This document shows, in pieces, positions 49,701 through 58,843 of a DNA stretch of 64,000 nucleotides. A program made the position numbers and the translations under genes. Each line of letters opens with the position of its first letter. Within the stretch, counting starts at the first letter, position 1. Below the pieces are notes generated by a model, which was not told the origin of the DNA, did no database searches, and worked only from the letters and a program-made list of their open reading frames with translations. The DNA is from Ferdinandcohnia sp047238305 (GTDB lineage: Bacteria; Bacillota; Bacilli; Bacillales; Bacillaceae_L), in contig NZ_JBDFMO010000001.1 in NCBI RefSeq assembly GCF_047238305.1, forward strand, positions 186,001-250,000, read 5' to 3'.

Positions 49701-52127
49701 TTATCTATTTAATTTTACTCGTTGTAATCGTAATGCGTTTAAGACAACCGACACGGAACTAAATGCCATCGCGGCACCTGCTACCCATGGTGCAAGGAAT
49801 CCTGCTGCAGCAATTGGAATCCCAATTGTGTTGTACGCGAATGCCCAGAATAAGTTTTGCTTAATATTTCGCATTGTTTTACGGCTCATTAAGATCGCAT
49901 CCGCAATGCTATTAAGGTCACCACGAATGAGTGTAATGTCTGCAGCTTCAATTGCAACATCCGTACCTGTTCCAATCGCCATCCCAATATCAGCAGTAGC
50001 TAGTGCTGGTGCGTCATTAATACCATCACCAACCATCGCCACTTTTTTACCCTGCTGTTGTAGCTTTTTCACTTCTTCTGCCTTACCTTCAGGAAGTACT
50101 TCGGCAATAACGGAATCAACGCCTACCTCTTTCCCAATGGCTTGTGCTGTACGCTCGTTATCACCTGTCATCATAATGACTTGAATGCCCATGTCACGTA
50201 AGCGACGGATCGCTTCTCTAGATGTTTCTTTAATCGTATCCGCTACGGCAACTAAGCCAGCGTACTGGCCATTGATTCCTGCTAGCATCGCTGTCTTACC
50301 GTGAGTTTCTAACTTTTCCATCTCCGGTAAAACCGTTTGTATGTCTATCCCGTATTGTTGCATAAGCTTACGTGTACCTATAACAATTCCTTGGCCTGAA
50401 ACCGTTGCAATGACACCATGACCTGGAATGGCTTCAAAGAATTGAACATTTCCAAGTTCGATGCCTTTTTCCTGAATACCCTCAACAATCGCTTGTGCCA
50501 GTGGATGCTCAGATTGTTTTTCTGCTGCACCAATCAAGGATAAAAATGTCTTTTCATCTTGACCATCGGCTACTAAAACATCAGTTAAAACGGGTTTACC
50601 ATGGGTTACCGTACCCGTTTTGTCGACTACAACTGTATCAATACCTTGGGTTTGTTCTAAATGCTCGCCACCTTTAAAAAGAATGCCAAATTCAGCTGCA
50701 CGACCGCTTCCCGCCATAATGGAGGTCGGCGTTGCTAACCCGAGGGCACATGGACATGCAATCACAAGGACGGCAATTAACACCTCAAGGGCTGGTGTAA
50801 ATTCTCCCGGGTTTACCCAAATGATCCACACTAAGAATGCGAGGATGGCAATTCCTACTACAATCGGAACAAAAATACCCGAAATTTGGTCGGCTAAACG
50901 TTGGATCGGTGCTTTAGAACCTTGTGCATCCTCTACTACTTTAATGATTTGAGCTAAAGCTGTGTCGCGACCCACTTTTGTTGCTTTCATTGTAATGAAA
51001 CCATTTTTGTTAATCGTTGAGCCATATAAGACATCACCTGACGTTTTATCGACTGGTAAGCTTTCTCCCGTTAACATGGATTCATCGACAGCTGTTGCTC
51101 CTTCGAGTACTTCCCCATCCACAGGAATTTTTTCACCTGGCTTCACTAAAATAGTATCGCCTATAACAACTTCCTCTAACGGAACTTCTTTTTCAGTTCC
51201 ATCACGAACGACGATGGCTGTTTTTGCTTGAAGGCCCATCAATTTTTTAATCGCTTCAGACGAATGTCCCTTTGCTCTTGCTTCAAATAATTTTCCTAAT
51301 AGAATGAGCGTGATAAGTACTGCACTTGTTTCAAAGTATAGGTGTGGACTGTGATGGGTCCCCGCTGTAACGATTGCTTGATATACGCTATAAAAATAAG
51401 CTGCTGATGTACCCATGGCGACGAGAACATCCATGTTTGCACTTCCATTGCGTAACGCTTTATAAGCCCCTACATAAAATTGTTTTCCGATAATAAATTG
51501 GACCGGTGTCGCCAAAATTAGTTGAATCCAAGGATTCATTAAGAAGTTTGGGACATATAAAAAGGATGTAAATGAAAAGTGCCCGACCATCGTCCATAAA
51601 AGTGGTAACGATAAAAGGGCTGAAATGATGAATTTTCGTTGTTGATCTTTAATATGTTTTTCGCGGTAGTCTACCTGCTCTTTATCCTCTTGTTTTTGGT
51701 GGACCCCATAACCAAGTTTTTCAACCTTTGCAATGATGTCTGCAATCGCTACTTCAGAAGGATTAAATTCAATTGTTGCTTTTTCAAGAGCTAAATTGAC
51801 ATTTGCCGTTGCAATACCATCCATCCGATTTAACCCTTTTTCAATTCGCGTTGCACATGCTGCACAGGTCATTCCAGTAATATCAAACTCAGCTTTTTGT
51901 TTCACAACACCATAGCCTAATGCTTCAATTTTCTTTTCAAAGTCAACTTCATTCAATTTTGAAGGGTCATATTTAATCGATGACTTTTCAAGTGCTAAGT
52001 TAACGGATGCCTGCTCGACACCCTCCATTTTATTTAGCCCTTTTTCGATACGTGTCGCACACGCAGCACAAGTCATACCGGAAATTTGTATACTTGCTTC
52101 TTTCAACTTACTAGCTTCTGTACTCAT
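49701..52127 (-). CDS. copA: Copper-exporting P-type ATPase
   Basis: P1B-type ATPase pumping Cu(I) out of the cytoplasm, 808 residues from ATG 52127 (AGGGAGG site); an ATG at 52148 has none. Two heavy-metal-associated domains each contain GMTCAACATRIEKGLN. Then eight membrane helices with the CPC motif VIACPCALGLATP, actuator TGES (MLTGESLPV), phosphorylation DKTGTVTHGKP, and hinge GDGINDAPALATADIG. The TM8 block MAFSSVSVVLNALRL has the Met/Ser Cu(I) site. Lies downstream of csoR and copZ, with its own CsoR-like operator. Confidence 0.95.
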   Translation of the reverse strand: MSTEASKLKEASIQISGMTCAACATRIEKGLNKMEGVEQASVNLALEKSSIKYDPSKLNEVDFEKKIEALGYGVVKQKAEFDITGMTCAACATRIEKGLNRMDGIATANVNLALEKATIEFNPSEVAIADIIAKVEKLGYGVHQKQEDKEQVDYREKHIKDQQRKFIISALLSLPLLWTMVGHFSFTSFLYVPNFLMNPWIQLILATPVQFIIGKQFYVGAYKALRNGSANMDVLVAMGTSAAYFYSVYQAIVTAGTHHSPHLYFETSAVLITLILLGKLFEARAKGHSSEAIKKLMGLQAKTAIVVRDGTEKEVPLEEVVIGDTILVKPGEKIPVDGEVLEGATAVDESMLTGESLPVDKTSGDVLYGSTINKNGFITMKATKVGRDTALAQIIKVVEDAQGSKAPIQRLADQISGIFVPIVVGIAILAFLVWIIWVNPGEFTPALEVLIAVLVIACPCALGLATPTSIMAGSGRAAEFGILFKGGEHLEQTQGIDTVVVDKTGTVTHGKPVLTDVLVADGQDEKTFLSLIGAAEKQSEHPLAQAIVEGIQEKGIELGNVQFFEAIPGHGVIATVSGQGIVIGTRKLMQQYGIDIQTVLPEMEKLETHGKTAMLAGINGQYAGLVAVADTIKETSREAIRRLRDMGIQVIMMTGDNERTAQAIGKEVGVDSVIAEVLPEGKAEEVKKLQQQGKKVAMVGDGINDAPALATADIGMAIGTGTDVAIEAADITLIRGDLNSIADAILMSRKTMRNIKQNLFWAFAYNTIGIPIAAAGFLAPWVAGAAMAFSSVSVVLNALRLQRVKLNR

Positions 52128-52146
52128 GATCTGTCCTACCTCCCTC

Positions 52147-52163
52147 ATACCTCATAGGGGTAT
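52147..52163. promoter_or_regulatory. CsoR-type operator upstream of copA
   Basis: ATACCTCATAGGGGTAT, an imperfect palindrome of the CsoR class (ATACCCC-N3-GGGGTAT). Confidence 0.6.
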
Positions 52164-52200
52164 ATTTTTACGAAAATGAGAGAGTGCTATGGAAGCACTC

Positions 52201-52407
52201 TTACTCTACATCATATCCTTGATCTTCAATGGTTTCTTTAATTTGACCAAGGGTAACTTTGGATTCATTAAAAGCTACTTCAACTAAAGCTTCATCTAAC
52301 TTTACATTCACTTGATCAACACCGTCTAATTTACCAACGCTACCTTCTACAGCCTTTACACAATGGCCACATGACATTCCTTGTACGTTTAATGTTACTG
52401 TTTGCAT
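52201..52407 (-). CDS. copZ: Copper chaperone CopZ
   Basis: 68 residues, ferredoxin-like HMA fold. MSCGHC holds Cu(I); the remaining pattern VTLNVQGMSCGHCVKAVEGS and IKETIEDQGYDVE matches Bacillus CopZ. It delivers copper to CopA and CsoR. It lies between csoR and copA on the same strand. Confidence 0.95.
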   Translation of the reverse strand: MQTVTLNVQGMSCGHCVKAVEGSVGKLDGVDQVNVKLDEALVEVAFNESKVTLGQIKETIEDQGYDVE

Positions 52408-52437
52408 ATTTTTTCTCTCCTTTTAATGTATCGTTAC

Positions 52438-52454
52438 ATACTCCATTGGGGTAT
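52438..52454. promoter_or_regulatory. CsoR-type operator upstream of copZ
   Basis: ATACTCCATTGGGGTAT between csoR and copZ; suggests the copZA promoter is here. Confidence 0.65.
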
Positions 52455-52471
52455 ATATGACTTAAAAAATT

Positions 52472-52804
52472 TTATTTTTTCATAAGTTTTTGGATAGTTA
52501 CAACTAATTCATCTAAAACCTCGTTGTCTCCCTCCGATAAACGGTCTACGACACACCCTTTTAAATGACCTTCTAAAAGAATTTTAGCCACACTATTTAA
52601 AGCGGATTGTGTTGCAGAAATTTGGGTGATCACATCATCACAGTAAACGTCTTTGTCGATCATTCCTTTAATGCCTCGAATTTGACCTTCGATACGATTT
52701 AAACGATTTGTTAAATCCTTTTTGACTCGCTCAGGATGATGACTTTTACGTCCGGACGTTTCACAATCTGTATGACAAGCTACTTCTTCGGCTTTATTTT
52801 CCAT
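52472..52804 (-). CDS. csoR: Copper-sensing repressor CsoR
   Basis: 110 residues, four-helix DUF156 fold. The Cu(I) ligands Cys-His-Cys are present in DVYCDDVITQ and LLEGHLKGCVVD. The helix LTNRLNRIEGQIRGIKGMID is the conserved DNA-contact helix. The N-terminal extension carries an extra Cys/His-rich segment ACHTDCETSGRKSHHPE. Represses the cop operon until copper binds; three matching operators surround the operon. Confidence 0.95.
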   Translation of the reverse strand: MENKAEEVACHTDCETSGRKSHHPERVKKDLTNRLNRIEGQIRGIKGMIDKDVYCDDVITQISATQSALNSVAKILLEGHLKGCVVDRLSEGDNEVLDELVVTIQKLMKK

Positions 52805-52836
52805 AGCACAACCTCCTAACCTAACTTCACCTTACC

Positions 52837-52853
52837 ATACCCCTGTTAGGTAT
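52837..52853. promoter_or_regulatory. CsoR-type operator upstream of csoR
   Basis: ATACCCCTGTTAGGTAT, 33 bp before the csoR start, for autoregulation. The remaining 52854-53160 is AT-rich and holds nothing else I can support. Confidence 0.65.
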
Positions 52854-53161
52854 GTAAAATGTGAAGTAGCAATGTTTTTTAGAAAATTTCCTTTAATTGA
52901 GAAATGGACCTTATACATAAACAATATGACTTTCAACATCTCAAAGTATCATTTTTACCTTCTCGTCACAACACGCATTAATCGAAAACTTTCTAATAAT
53001 AAAATGCACATACTTAGCCATAGTAATGAAACTACAAAACATAATATAAAAGAGTTTCTTATAACATCGTTTGTATTTGAAATGACATAAACAAACGATA
53101 GTTTACGCTTGTCAAAATTCAGTGCATAGTGCTTAATATATAAATAAAGGAGGGGATTGTT

Positions 53162-53638
53162 ATAAAAAAATATATTCCGATTTTGTTATTTTGTATCACT
53201 TTAATATTATCGGCTTGTACTCAAAGCGAAGAAGATACACAAGAATATTCAGGAATTATTGGTGATGGAAAAGCTATGGGCTATGAGTACGCCGTAACCA
53301 AAGAGGAAAATTCATTCTATTGGAAGGTTGGATACAAAGGAGATATAACTACTATCGAAGAAAGTATCGACAATAAAAATGAATTACAAAATTTTATGAT
53401 GGCTGTGAGCGATAGTAAATTGATACTTTCAAAACTAATCATATCGCTATCATATTTTTTAATTGTTGCGGTAATTTCGTTCTTCCTTTATAAGAAGAAC
53501 AGAAAAATACTTAAAGATGGTGCAATTGTAATTGTTTTAGCGAGTATTGTTGTATTATATATTGCCATTGATGCCTCAGTTGATTTAAGTATCGAACTAC
53601 AAGATGTAAAACTTCACTATCTAAGGCTAACTAATTGA
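53162..53638 (+). CDS. Small lipoprotein with C-terminal membrane segments, non-canonical start
   Basis: The frame lacks ATG/GTG/TTG at the expected site. AAAGGAGGGG is followed 6-7 bases later by ATA (53162), then KKYIPILLFCITLILSACTQ, a full lipoprotein signal with lipobox LSAC. The first standard start is TTG 53183, inside the signal. Either ATA is used inefficiently, TTG gives a short signal, or ATG mutated to ATA. The mature part has about 75 soluble residues, then two spans (LIISLSYFLIVAVISFFLY and VIVLASIVVLYIAI). Family not recognised. Confidence 0.6.
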   Translation: MKKYIPILLFCITLILSACTQSEEDTQEYSGIIGDGKAMGYEYAVTKEENSFYWKVGYKGDITTIEESIDNKNELQNFMMAVSDSKLILSKLIISLSYFLIVAVISFFLYKKNRKILKDGAIVIVLASIVVLYIAIDASVDLSIELQDVKLHYLRLTN

Positions 53639-53807
53639 GATAATGGGGAAACCCCATAAAAATATGGTTTTCTTTAAGTTTGCCTAATTATCAACATTTA
53701 TTGTAACAGAGCCTTTCAATATAAATATTGTAATCCAAAAAACAGGGTCTGCCCACATTGCAGTTAACCCTATTACACGAAATGAGTTGGCTCCTTTGTT
53801 CCTTATC

Positions 53808-54941
53808 TCACTGTACAAACCAGGCAAATTGACGAAGAGTGGTTTCGCTTGTAATACGTATACGTTTTAATAGTAATAATTCATTGGGTTTTCCTTTACT
53901 AATAAATTTACCAGGTTTTGTTGTAACTGCAAATGTATAGTAATTCTTAGTTTCTTCAACAACTTTATCGTTAAATTGACCTGCCGGATACGCGATTGCT
54001 ATCACAGGATAACCAGTCAGATTTTCAATTTTTTGTTTGGAAGCATTTAGTTCGTTCTCGTAATTAGAGATAATCGGGAGATCCGCATGAGACATCGTAT
54101 GGGATTGAATAGAGAAAATACCCGAACTCACCATTTGTTTTATATCTTCTGATGATAACCAATATGGCGATGCACCAATTCGACCTGCGACAACAAATTC
54201 AGTAGCTCTGGGAAGAAAATTCTCGTCTTCTAATGATTGAAGGACTCGGAGTGCATTCATATTGTTCTTCATTCCATCATCAAATGTGACCAAGATTGGT
54301 TTGTTCACCTTATTCCTTTCCCCCCACTGTTCAAATGTTAGAAGGGTATATTTATTTTCTTTTAAATACTTCATTTGAGACTCAAAATTTGTAGGTGAGA
54401 CAAATAAACCTTTTAAACCCTTCCCTTTATATTCATCGATAGCGTGGTACATCAAAATTGGCACATGTTGCTCAAAACAAAATGTGTTCTGAGCAATGAG
54501 CTTTTTCATCCCATTTAGATCAACTCTGTAAGCTTCAATTTGATATTCTCCACGCTTCCCTAAAAACTCACCTGTATCAAACAATAATGAAAAATTTCGA
54601 TTCTGATCAGTAGACGTAAATCTTTTCATCGTGAATGGACCGTCTACTGTACGCCAAATATGGTAATCAATTTGATTTGTATTTTCTTCTTTAAGCCCAA
54701 CCGTCGTAATGGTTGTTTTTGTTGAATTGTATGTAATCGGCGCAATCGAAATAGTTGCCATCGGATAATAAACATTTCGCTTTATTATTTCTTCTTTCTC
54801 TTGAATTAAAGTAGAAGGATATGTCGTTATTTCAAATGAACCCTGTATTTCCTGCTTCCTATCAATTGCAGCAATTTCGCTATTAGTAAGTAGGAATATT
54901 GCAAGAAAAGAAACCAAAAAAATTCTAAACATACCACCCAT
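53808..54941 (-). CDS. Polysaccharide deacetylase, secreted
   Basis: 377 residues with signal peptide FRIFLVSFLAIFLLTNSEIA. An N-terminal beta-rich region (about 30-160) precedes the NodB-type carbohydrate esterase 4 domain. Metal and catalytic motifs: PILVTFDDGMKNNMNALRVL, SIQSHTMSHADLP with the His pair, and VIAIAYPAGQFND. The layout is IcaB/PgaB-like: HxxxD-type N-terminal HVPILMYHAIDEY before the domain. Acts on cell-wall or exopolysaccharide N-acetyl groups. Confidence 0.88.
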   Translation of the reverse strand: MGGMFRIFLVSFLAIFLLTNSEIAAIDRKQEIQGSFEITTYPSTLIQEKEEIIKRNVYYPMATISIAPITYNSTKTTITTVGLKEENTNQIDYHIWRTVDGPFTMKRFTSTDQNRNFSLLFDTGEFLGKRGEYQIEAYRVDLNGMKKLIAQNTFCFEQHVPILMYHAIDEYKGKGLKGLFVSPTNFESQMKYLKENKYTLLTFEQWGERNKVNKPILVTFDDGMKNNMNALRVLQSLEDENFLPRATEFVVAGRIGASPYWLSSEDIKQMVSSGIFSIQSHTMSHADLPIISNYENELNASKQKIENLTGYPVIAIAYPAGQFNDKVVEETKNYYTFAVTTKPGKFISKGKPNELLLLKRIRITSETTLRQFAWFVQ

Positions 54942-55151
54942 CCTTACTTTAAATCACTCATTTTAGTTTGTGAGGTGGTGTGAATATTTACAAGTGGGTA
55001 ATTTTGGAATAAAAATTCAGAATCCATGGCTAACATGAACCCCACTTATGTTTTGCCGCAACATATGTAATATTATTTGGTTGTGGGCAGAAACCACTAA
55101 CAGAAGAAATAATAATGATTGACCCACTATTTCCTTGCTTGATCATTATAT

Positions 55152-55790
55152 CTAGTAAAGTCTTTTTGTATAACTTTCATCAAGTCTTTCTTGAATGGAT
55201 TCAACAGTGCTATTAGGGAGCTTTGCGTGTTCAAATAGTATTTTGGAAGCAGATGGTAATCTGGCTTTGTCAGCCCAAGTATTTGGATTCCATAGCCCTG
55301 ATCGTTTAAAGGCTTTTGCACAATGAATGAAACATTCTTCTACCTCTACACCGATACCCAAAAGAGGACGTTTATCCTTTACAGCCATTTCCCCAAGCAA
55401 TTCTTCATCTTTTACTATTGTTGCATAGCCATTAATTCTTAGCGTCTCTCCAAGCCCAGGGATTAAAAAGAGAAGACCTATCTTGGGGTTGGACAGGATA
55501 TTACGCAAAGAATCTATTCTTTTATTGCCTGGTCTTTCTGGTATGATTAACTGTTTTTCATTTAACACAAGAACAGATCCTGGCTGGTCTCCCCTTGGTG
55601 AAACATCACAAAATCCAAATTTATCAGACGTAGATAGAACGACAAACGGTGATTTAGAAATAAACTCTTTACAATGATGATCAATATATGTAATACCCTT
55701 ATTTTCTACCAGCTCACTTGGAAAACCTATTATCGAACGTAGTTCTTCCTCTGTTTCAACTGAATTTTTAAATGCCCCACTTTTTATCAA
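55152..55790 (-). CDS. Pyridoxamine 5'-phosphate oxidase-like flavoprotein
   Basis: About 212 residues from TTG 55790, eight bases after GAGGAG. Split-barrel fold of the MSMEG_1061-type subgroup: HHCKEFISKSPFVVLSTSDK then FGFCDVSPRGDQPGSVLVLN, KIGLLFLIPGLGETLRINGY, and C-terminal VEECFIHCAKAFKRSGLWNP. Such proteins bind FMN or F420-like cofactors; the substrate is not known. Single gene. Confidence 0.82.
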   Translation of the reverse strand: MIKSGAFKNSVETEEELRSIIGFPSELVENKGITYIDHHCKEFISKSPFVVLSTSDKFGFCDVSPRGDQPGSVLVLNEKQLIIPERPGNKRIDSLRNILSNPKIGLLFLIPGLGETLRINGYATIVKDEELLGEMAVKDKRPLLGIGVEVEECFIHCAKAFKRSGLWNPNTWADKARLPSASKILFEHAKLPNSTVESIQERLDESYTKRLY

Positions 55791-55957
55791 CGAGTTCACT
55801 CCTCATAAACGGATTACTAAACCCCATTGTACCACTAAAGTTCATAATTCTCTTTATATTCGCATTTTTACATGTTGTAACGAATATTTTATAAGTAATT
55901 ACTAAATAACCCTAAAATTTCCAAGTTAGTTTTTTTGTAAAAGAAAGGATTGATTGA

Positions 55958-57094
55958 ATGAAAAAAGTCGAACTCCTTAATATTTCGAAATCCTATGATA
56001 AAACAACAGAAGTCATTTCAAATATCAATGTCACGATAAACCCTGGAGAGTTTTTCGTATTAGTAGGTCCTTCAGGTTGTGGAAAAAGTACGATGCTTCG
56101 AATGATTGCTGGATTGGAGGATATAACTGAAGGCGTTTTAAAGATAGGTAATAAAGAAGCAAATCTATTGCCACCAAGTAAAAGAGATATTTCAATGGTA
56201 TTTCAGAACTATGCCTTGTATCCTCACCTCTCTGTCGAGGAAAATATCGTATTTGGTTTACATGTTAAAAAGGTTTCAAAGGATGAACGAAAAAAACGCT
56301 GTACGGAAGTAGCAGTTATGCTAGGTTTATCAGAATTACTAAAGCGAAAGCCTCGAGAACTCTCTGGGGGTCAAAGACAAAGGGTAGCATTAGCAAGGGC
56401 AATAGTGAATCAGGCGCCGATATGTTTGATGGATGAGCCTTTATCAAATCTAGATGCTAAATTACGTGCACATATGAGGTCTGAAATTAGACAGATCCAG
56501 CGAAAGCTTGGTATTACGATGATTTACGTAACACATGACCAGGTTGAAGCTATGACAATGGGTGACAGGATTATGATTTTACACAACGGAAAAATCCAAC
56601 AAATTGGAGAGCCGATTGAAATCTATAACCAGCCTGCAAATCCTTTTGTAGCCACCTTTATTGGATCTCCCCCCATGAATTTAGCAAAGGGAAATGTACA
56701 TAAAGAAAAACGAGAAATTTCGTTTGGAGACAATGTCACTATCAAAGTTCCAGAAAAAGATACACATCTATTAACCTCTGATCAAATCATTGTTGGAATT
56801 CGACCAGAGCATTTAAAACCTTCCGTTAAGGAAGCAAGAAATATGAATCATATCTCTGCAGAAGTTAAAAATGTAGAGGTTTTAGGAAATGAAACGATCC
56901 TCGCTTTTGCTTTAGAGGACAAGGAATGGTTGGCAAAATGGAATGGTCAATGGCGAGTTCAATTAAATCAAGTCATACGGATTCCAGTAGACTATGACTC
57001 TATTTGTTTGTTTGACGGTGAATCTCATGAATTACTCAAATCACCTTCAAACATTGAAAATTATGTGATCGATCGTGAGGTGATCATCGAATGA
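55958..57094 (+). CDS. ugpC: Second Ugp-type importer, ATPase
   Basis: 378 residues: Walker A GPSGCGKST, Q-loop MVFQNYALYPHLSVEENI, signature LSGGQRQRVALAR, Walker B CLMDEPLSNLD, switch VTHDQVEAMTMGDR, and a C-terminal TOBE-like domain with VGIRPEHL. It parallels the gene at 23757-24878 along its whole length. It overlaps the next gene by 4 bp. First gene of ugpC-A-E-B without a GDPD. Confidence 0.9.
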   Translation: MKKVELLNISKSYDKTTEVISNINVTINPGEFFVLVGPSGCGKSTMLRMIAGLEDITEGVLKIGNKEANLLPPSKRDISMVFQNYALYPHLSVEENIVFGLHVKKVSKDERKKRCTEVAVMLGLSELLKRKPRELSGGQRQRVALARAIVNQAPICLMDEPLSNLDAKLRAHMRSEIRQIQRKLGITMIYVTHDQVEAMTMGDRIMILHNGKIQQIGEPIEIYNQPANPFVATFIGSPPMNLAKGNVHKEKREISFGDNVTIKVPEKDTHLLTSDQIIVGIRPEHLKPSVKEARNMNHISAEVKNVEVLGNETILAFALEDKEWLAKWNGQWRVQLNQVIRIPVDYDSICLFDGESHELLKSPSNIENYVIDREVIIE

Positions 57095-58017
57095 GTTCTG
57101 TCTTAGACAGCAAAGAATACAAACCTCCAAAAATAAGTTTTTGGAAACGGTCACTGAATGCACGAACAGCGCTTTTGTACTTACTACCATCTATTATCTT
57201 ATTTAGTGTGTTTGTTTTCTATCCGATGTTTCGAACGATTTACTTAAGTTTTTTTCTTACCGATCAACAAGGTCAGGCAGCCCTTTTTGTTGGACTAGAA
57301 AACTACAGCTATTTATTTGAGTCAGATAGCTTTAAACAAAGTACAAAAGCAACCATTTTATTTGTACTTTACACGGTACCAGCAACCATTATTCTTGCAT
57401 TGTTTCTAGCATTATTAGCCAATGAAAAACTGAAAGGGATTGGCTTTTTCAGAACGATCTTCTCATCGACGATGGGGATTTCAGTCGCAGCCTCTTCTGT
57501 TGTTTGGTTGTTTCTTTTTCATCCTAGTATTGGAATGTTTAATCGGTTTTTAGGAATCTTTGGTTTAAAGGACATTCAATGGTTATTAGACCCCGAATGG
57601 GCCTTACTATCTGTCTCCATTTCAACCATTTGGCTTAATCTTGGATTCTCATTCTTAATTATTCTTGGTGGATTGCAAAATATAGATGAACATTTGTATG
57701 AGAGTTCAAAAATTGATGGTGCCGGTTATTTTTATCGGTTAAGAAGAATTACGATCCCTATGCTCTCTCCTACTTTGTTTTTTATCATTACCATCACGAT
57801 GATTAATGCCTTTCAAACGTTTGGACAGATTGACATCTTAACAAAAGGTGGTCCTTCAGAATCTACCAATCTTATTGTTTATTCAATCTATAAGGAGGCT
57901 TTTATCAACTATCAATTTGGAACTGCTAGTGCACAAGCAGTCTTTTTATTCATTACGATTTTAATCGTTACAATTCTTCAGTTTAAGTTTGGTGAAAAGA
58001 AGGTGCACTACCAATGA
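57091..58017 (+). CDS. ugpA: Second Ugp-type importer, permease A
   Basis: 308 residues, six spans. EAA loop LYESSKIDGAGYFYRLRRIT then FGQIDILTKGGPSESTNL and C-terminal EKKVHYQ, each matching the paralogue at 22816-23760 almost word for word. Overlaps neighbours by 4 bp on both sides. Confidence 0.9.
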   Translation: MSSVLDSKEYKPPKISFWKRSLNARTALLYLLPSIILFSVFVFYPMFRTIYLSFFLTDQQGQAALFVGLENYSYLFESDSFKQSTKATILFVLYTVPATIILALFLALLANEKLKGIGFFRTIFSSTMGISVAASSVVWLFLFHPSIGMFNRFLGIFGLKDIQWLLDPEWALLSVSISTIWLNLGFSFLIILGGLQNIDEHLYESSKIDGAGYFYRLRRITIPMLSPTLFFIITITMINAFQTFGQIDILTKGGPSESTNLIVYSIYKEAFINYQFGTASAQAVFLFITILIVTILQFKFGEKKVHYQ

Positions 58018-58826
58018 GCAAACCCACAAAAGTTTTATTTTATATTCTTTTAGTATTGGCAGCTTTCTTAGTGTTTTTTCCGATTTTATATGCTCTCATG
58101 ATTAGCTTCATGGGCAGTAAGGAGATTTTACAAGGAAGCTTCTTCCCCGAGTCCATTAACTTTGATAACTATGCCAAGGCATTTGACCGATTACCCTTGA
58201 TGAAATATTTATTAAATAGTTTTATCGTCTCGGCAACTGTAATGTTAGGCCAATTAATTGTTTCGAGTATGGCAGCCTATGCTTTTGTTTTTATCCCATT
58301 CAAAGGGAGAAATTTCGTTTTCTTCCTATTCATCTCTACCATGATGATTCCATGGGAAGCAACGATGATTCCAAATTTTTTAACGATTCAAAAGTTGGAT
58401 TGGATCAACACGTATCAGGGGTTAAATGTCCCCTTCTTCGCTCTAGCATTTGGGACGTTCTTACTGCGTCAGCATTTCAAGACTATTCCAAAGGAACTGC
58501 ATGAAGCTGCGAAGGTTGCGGGTTTAAGTAGATTCCAATTTTTTATGAGGGTTATCCTTCCTGTTTCTCGAACTAGTTTGGTTACCTTGGGGGCATATGG
58601 TTTTTTAACAACATGGAATATGTATCTATGGCCACTTTTGGTCACAAACAACGATTCTGTAAGAACCGTACAAATAGGCTTAAAGCAGTTACAAACACAA
58701 GAAATGGCGACAGATTGGGGGGTGGTCATGGCAGGGGTTATGGTAGTAATTATCCCAACGTTAATTTTATTATTTTTAGGACAAAAGCAGTTACAGAAAG
58801 GTTTATCACAAGGGGCATTAAAATAA
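58014..58826 (+). CDS. ugpE: Second Ugp-type importer, permease E
   Basis: 270 residues, six spans. EAA loop ELHEAAKVAGLSRFQFFMRV; WNMYLWPLLVTNNDSVRTVQ then IGLKQLQTQE and the tail LGQKQLQKGLSQGALK match the paralogue at 22004-22819. Confidence 0.9.
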   Translation: MSKPTKVLFYILLVLAAFLVFFPILYALMISFMGSKEILQGSFFPESINFDNYAKAFDRLPLMKYLLNSFIVSATVMLGQLIVSSMAAYAFVFIPFKGRNFVFFLFISTMMIPWEATMIPNFLTIQKLDWINTYQGLNVPFFALAFGTFLLRQHFKTIPKELHEAAKVAGLSRFQFFMRVILPVSRTSLVTLGAYGFLTTWNMYLWPLLVTNNDSVRTVQIGLKQLQTQEMATDWGVVMAGVMVVIIPTLILLFLGQKQLQKGLSQGALK

Positions 58827-58843
58827 GAGGGAGGTTTAAAAGA

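Noticed and set aside
52872..53090. 72-codon plus-strand frame between csoR and the lipoprotein gene
   Set aside because: AT-rich sequence with no ribosome site or recognisable pattern.
55127..55321. Minus-strand frame overlapping the end of the PNPOx-like gene
   Set aside because: Out-of-frame shadow of the real gene without a ribosome site.
58613..58843. Upstream extension of the second UgpB frame
   Set aside because: Overlaps ugpE out of frame; GTG 58844 has a GAGGGAGG site and a proper lipoprotein signal.
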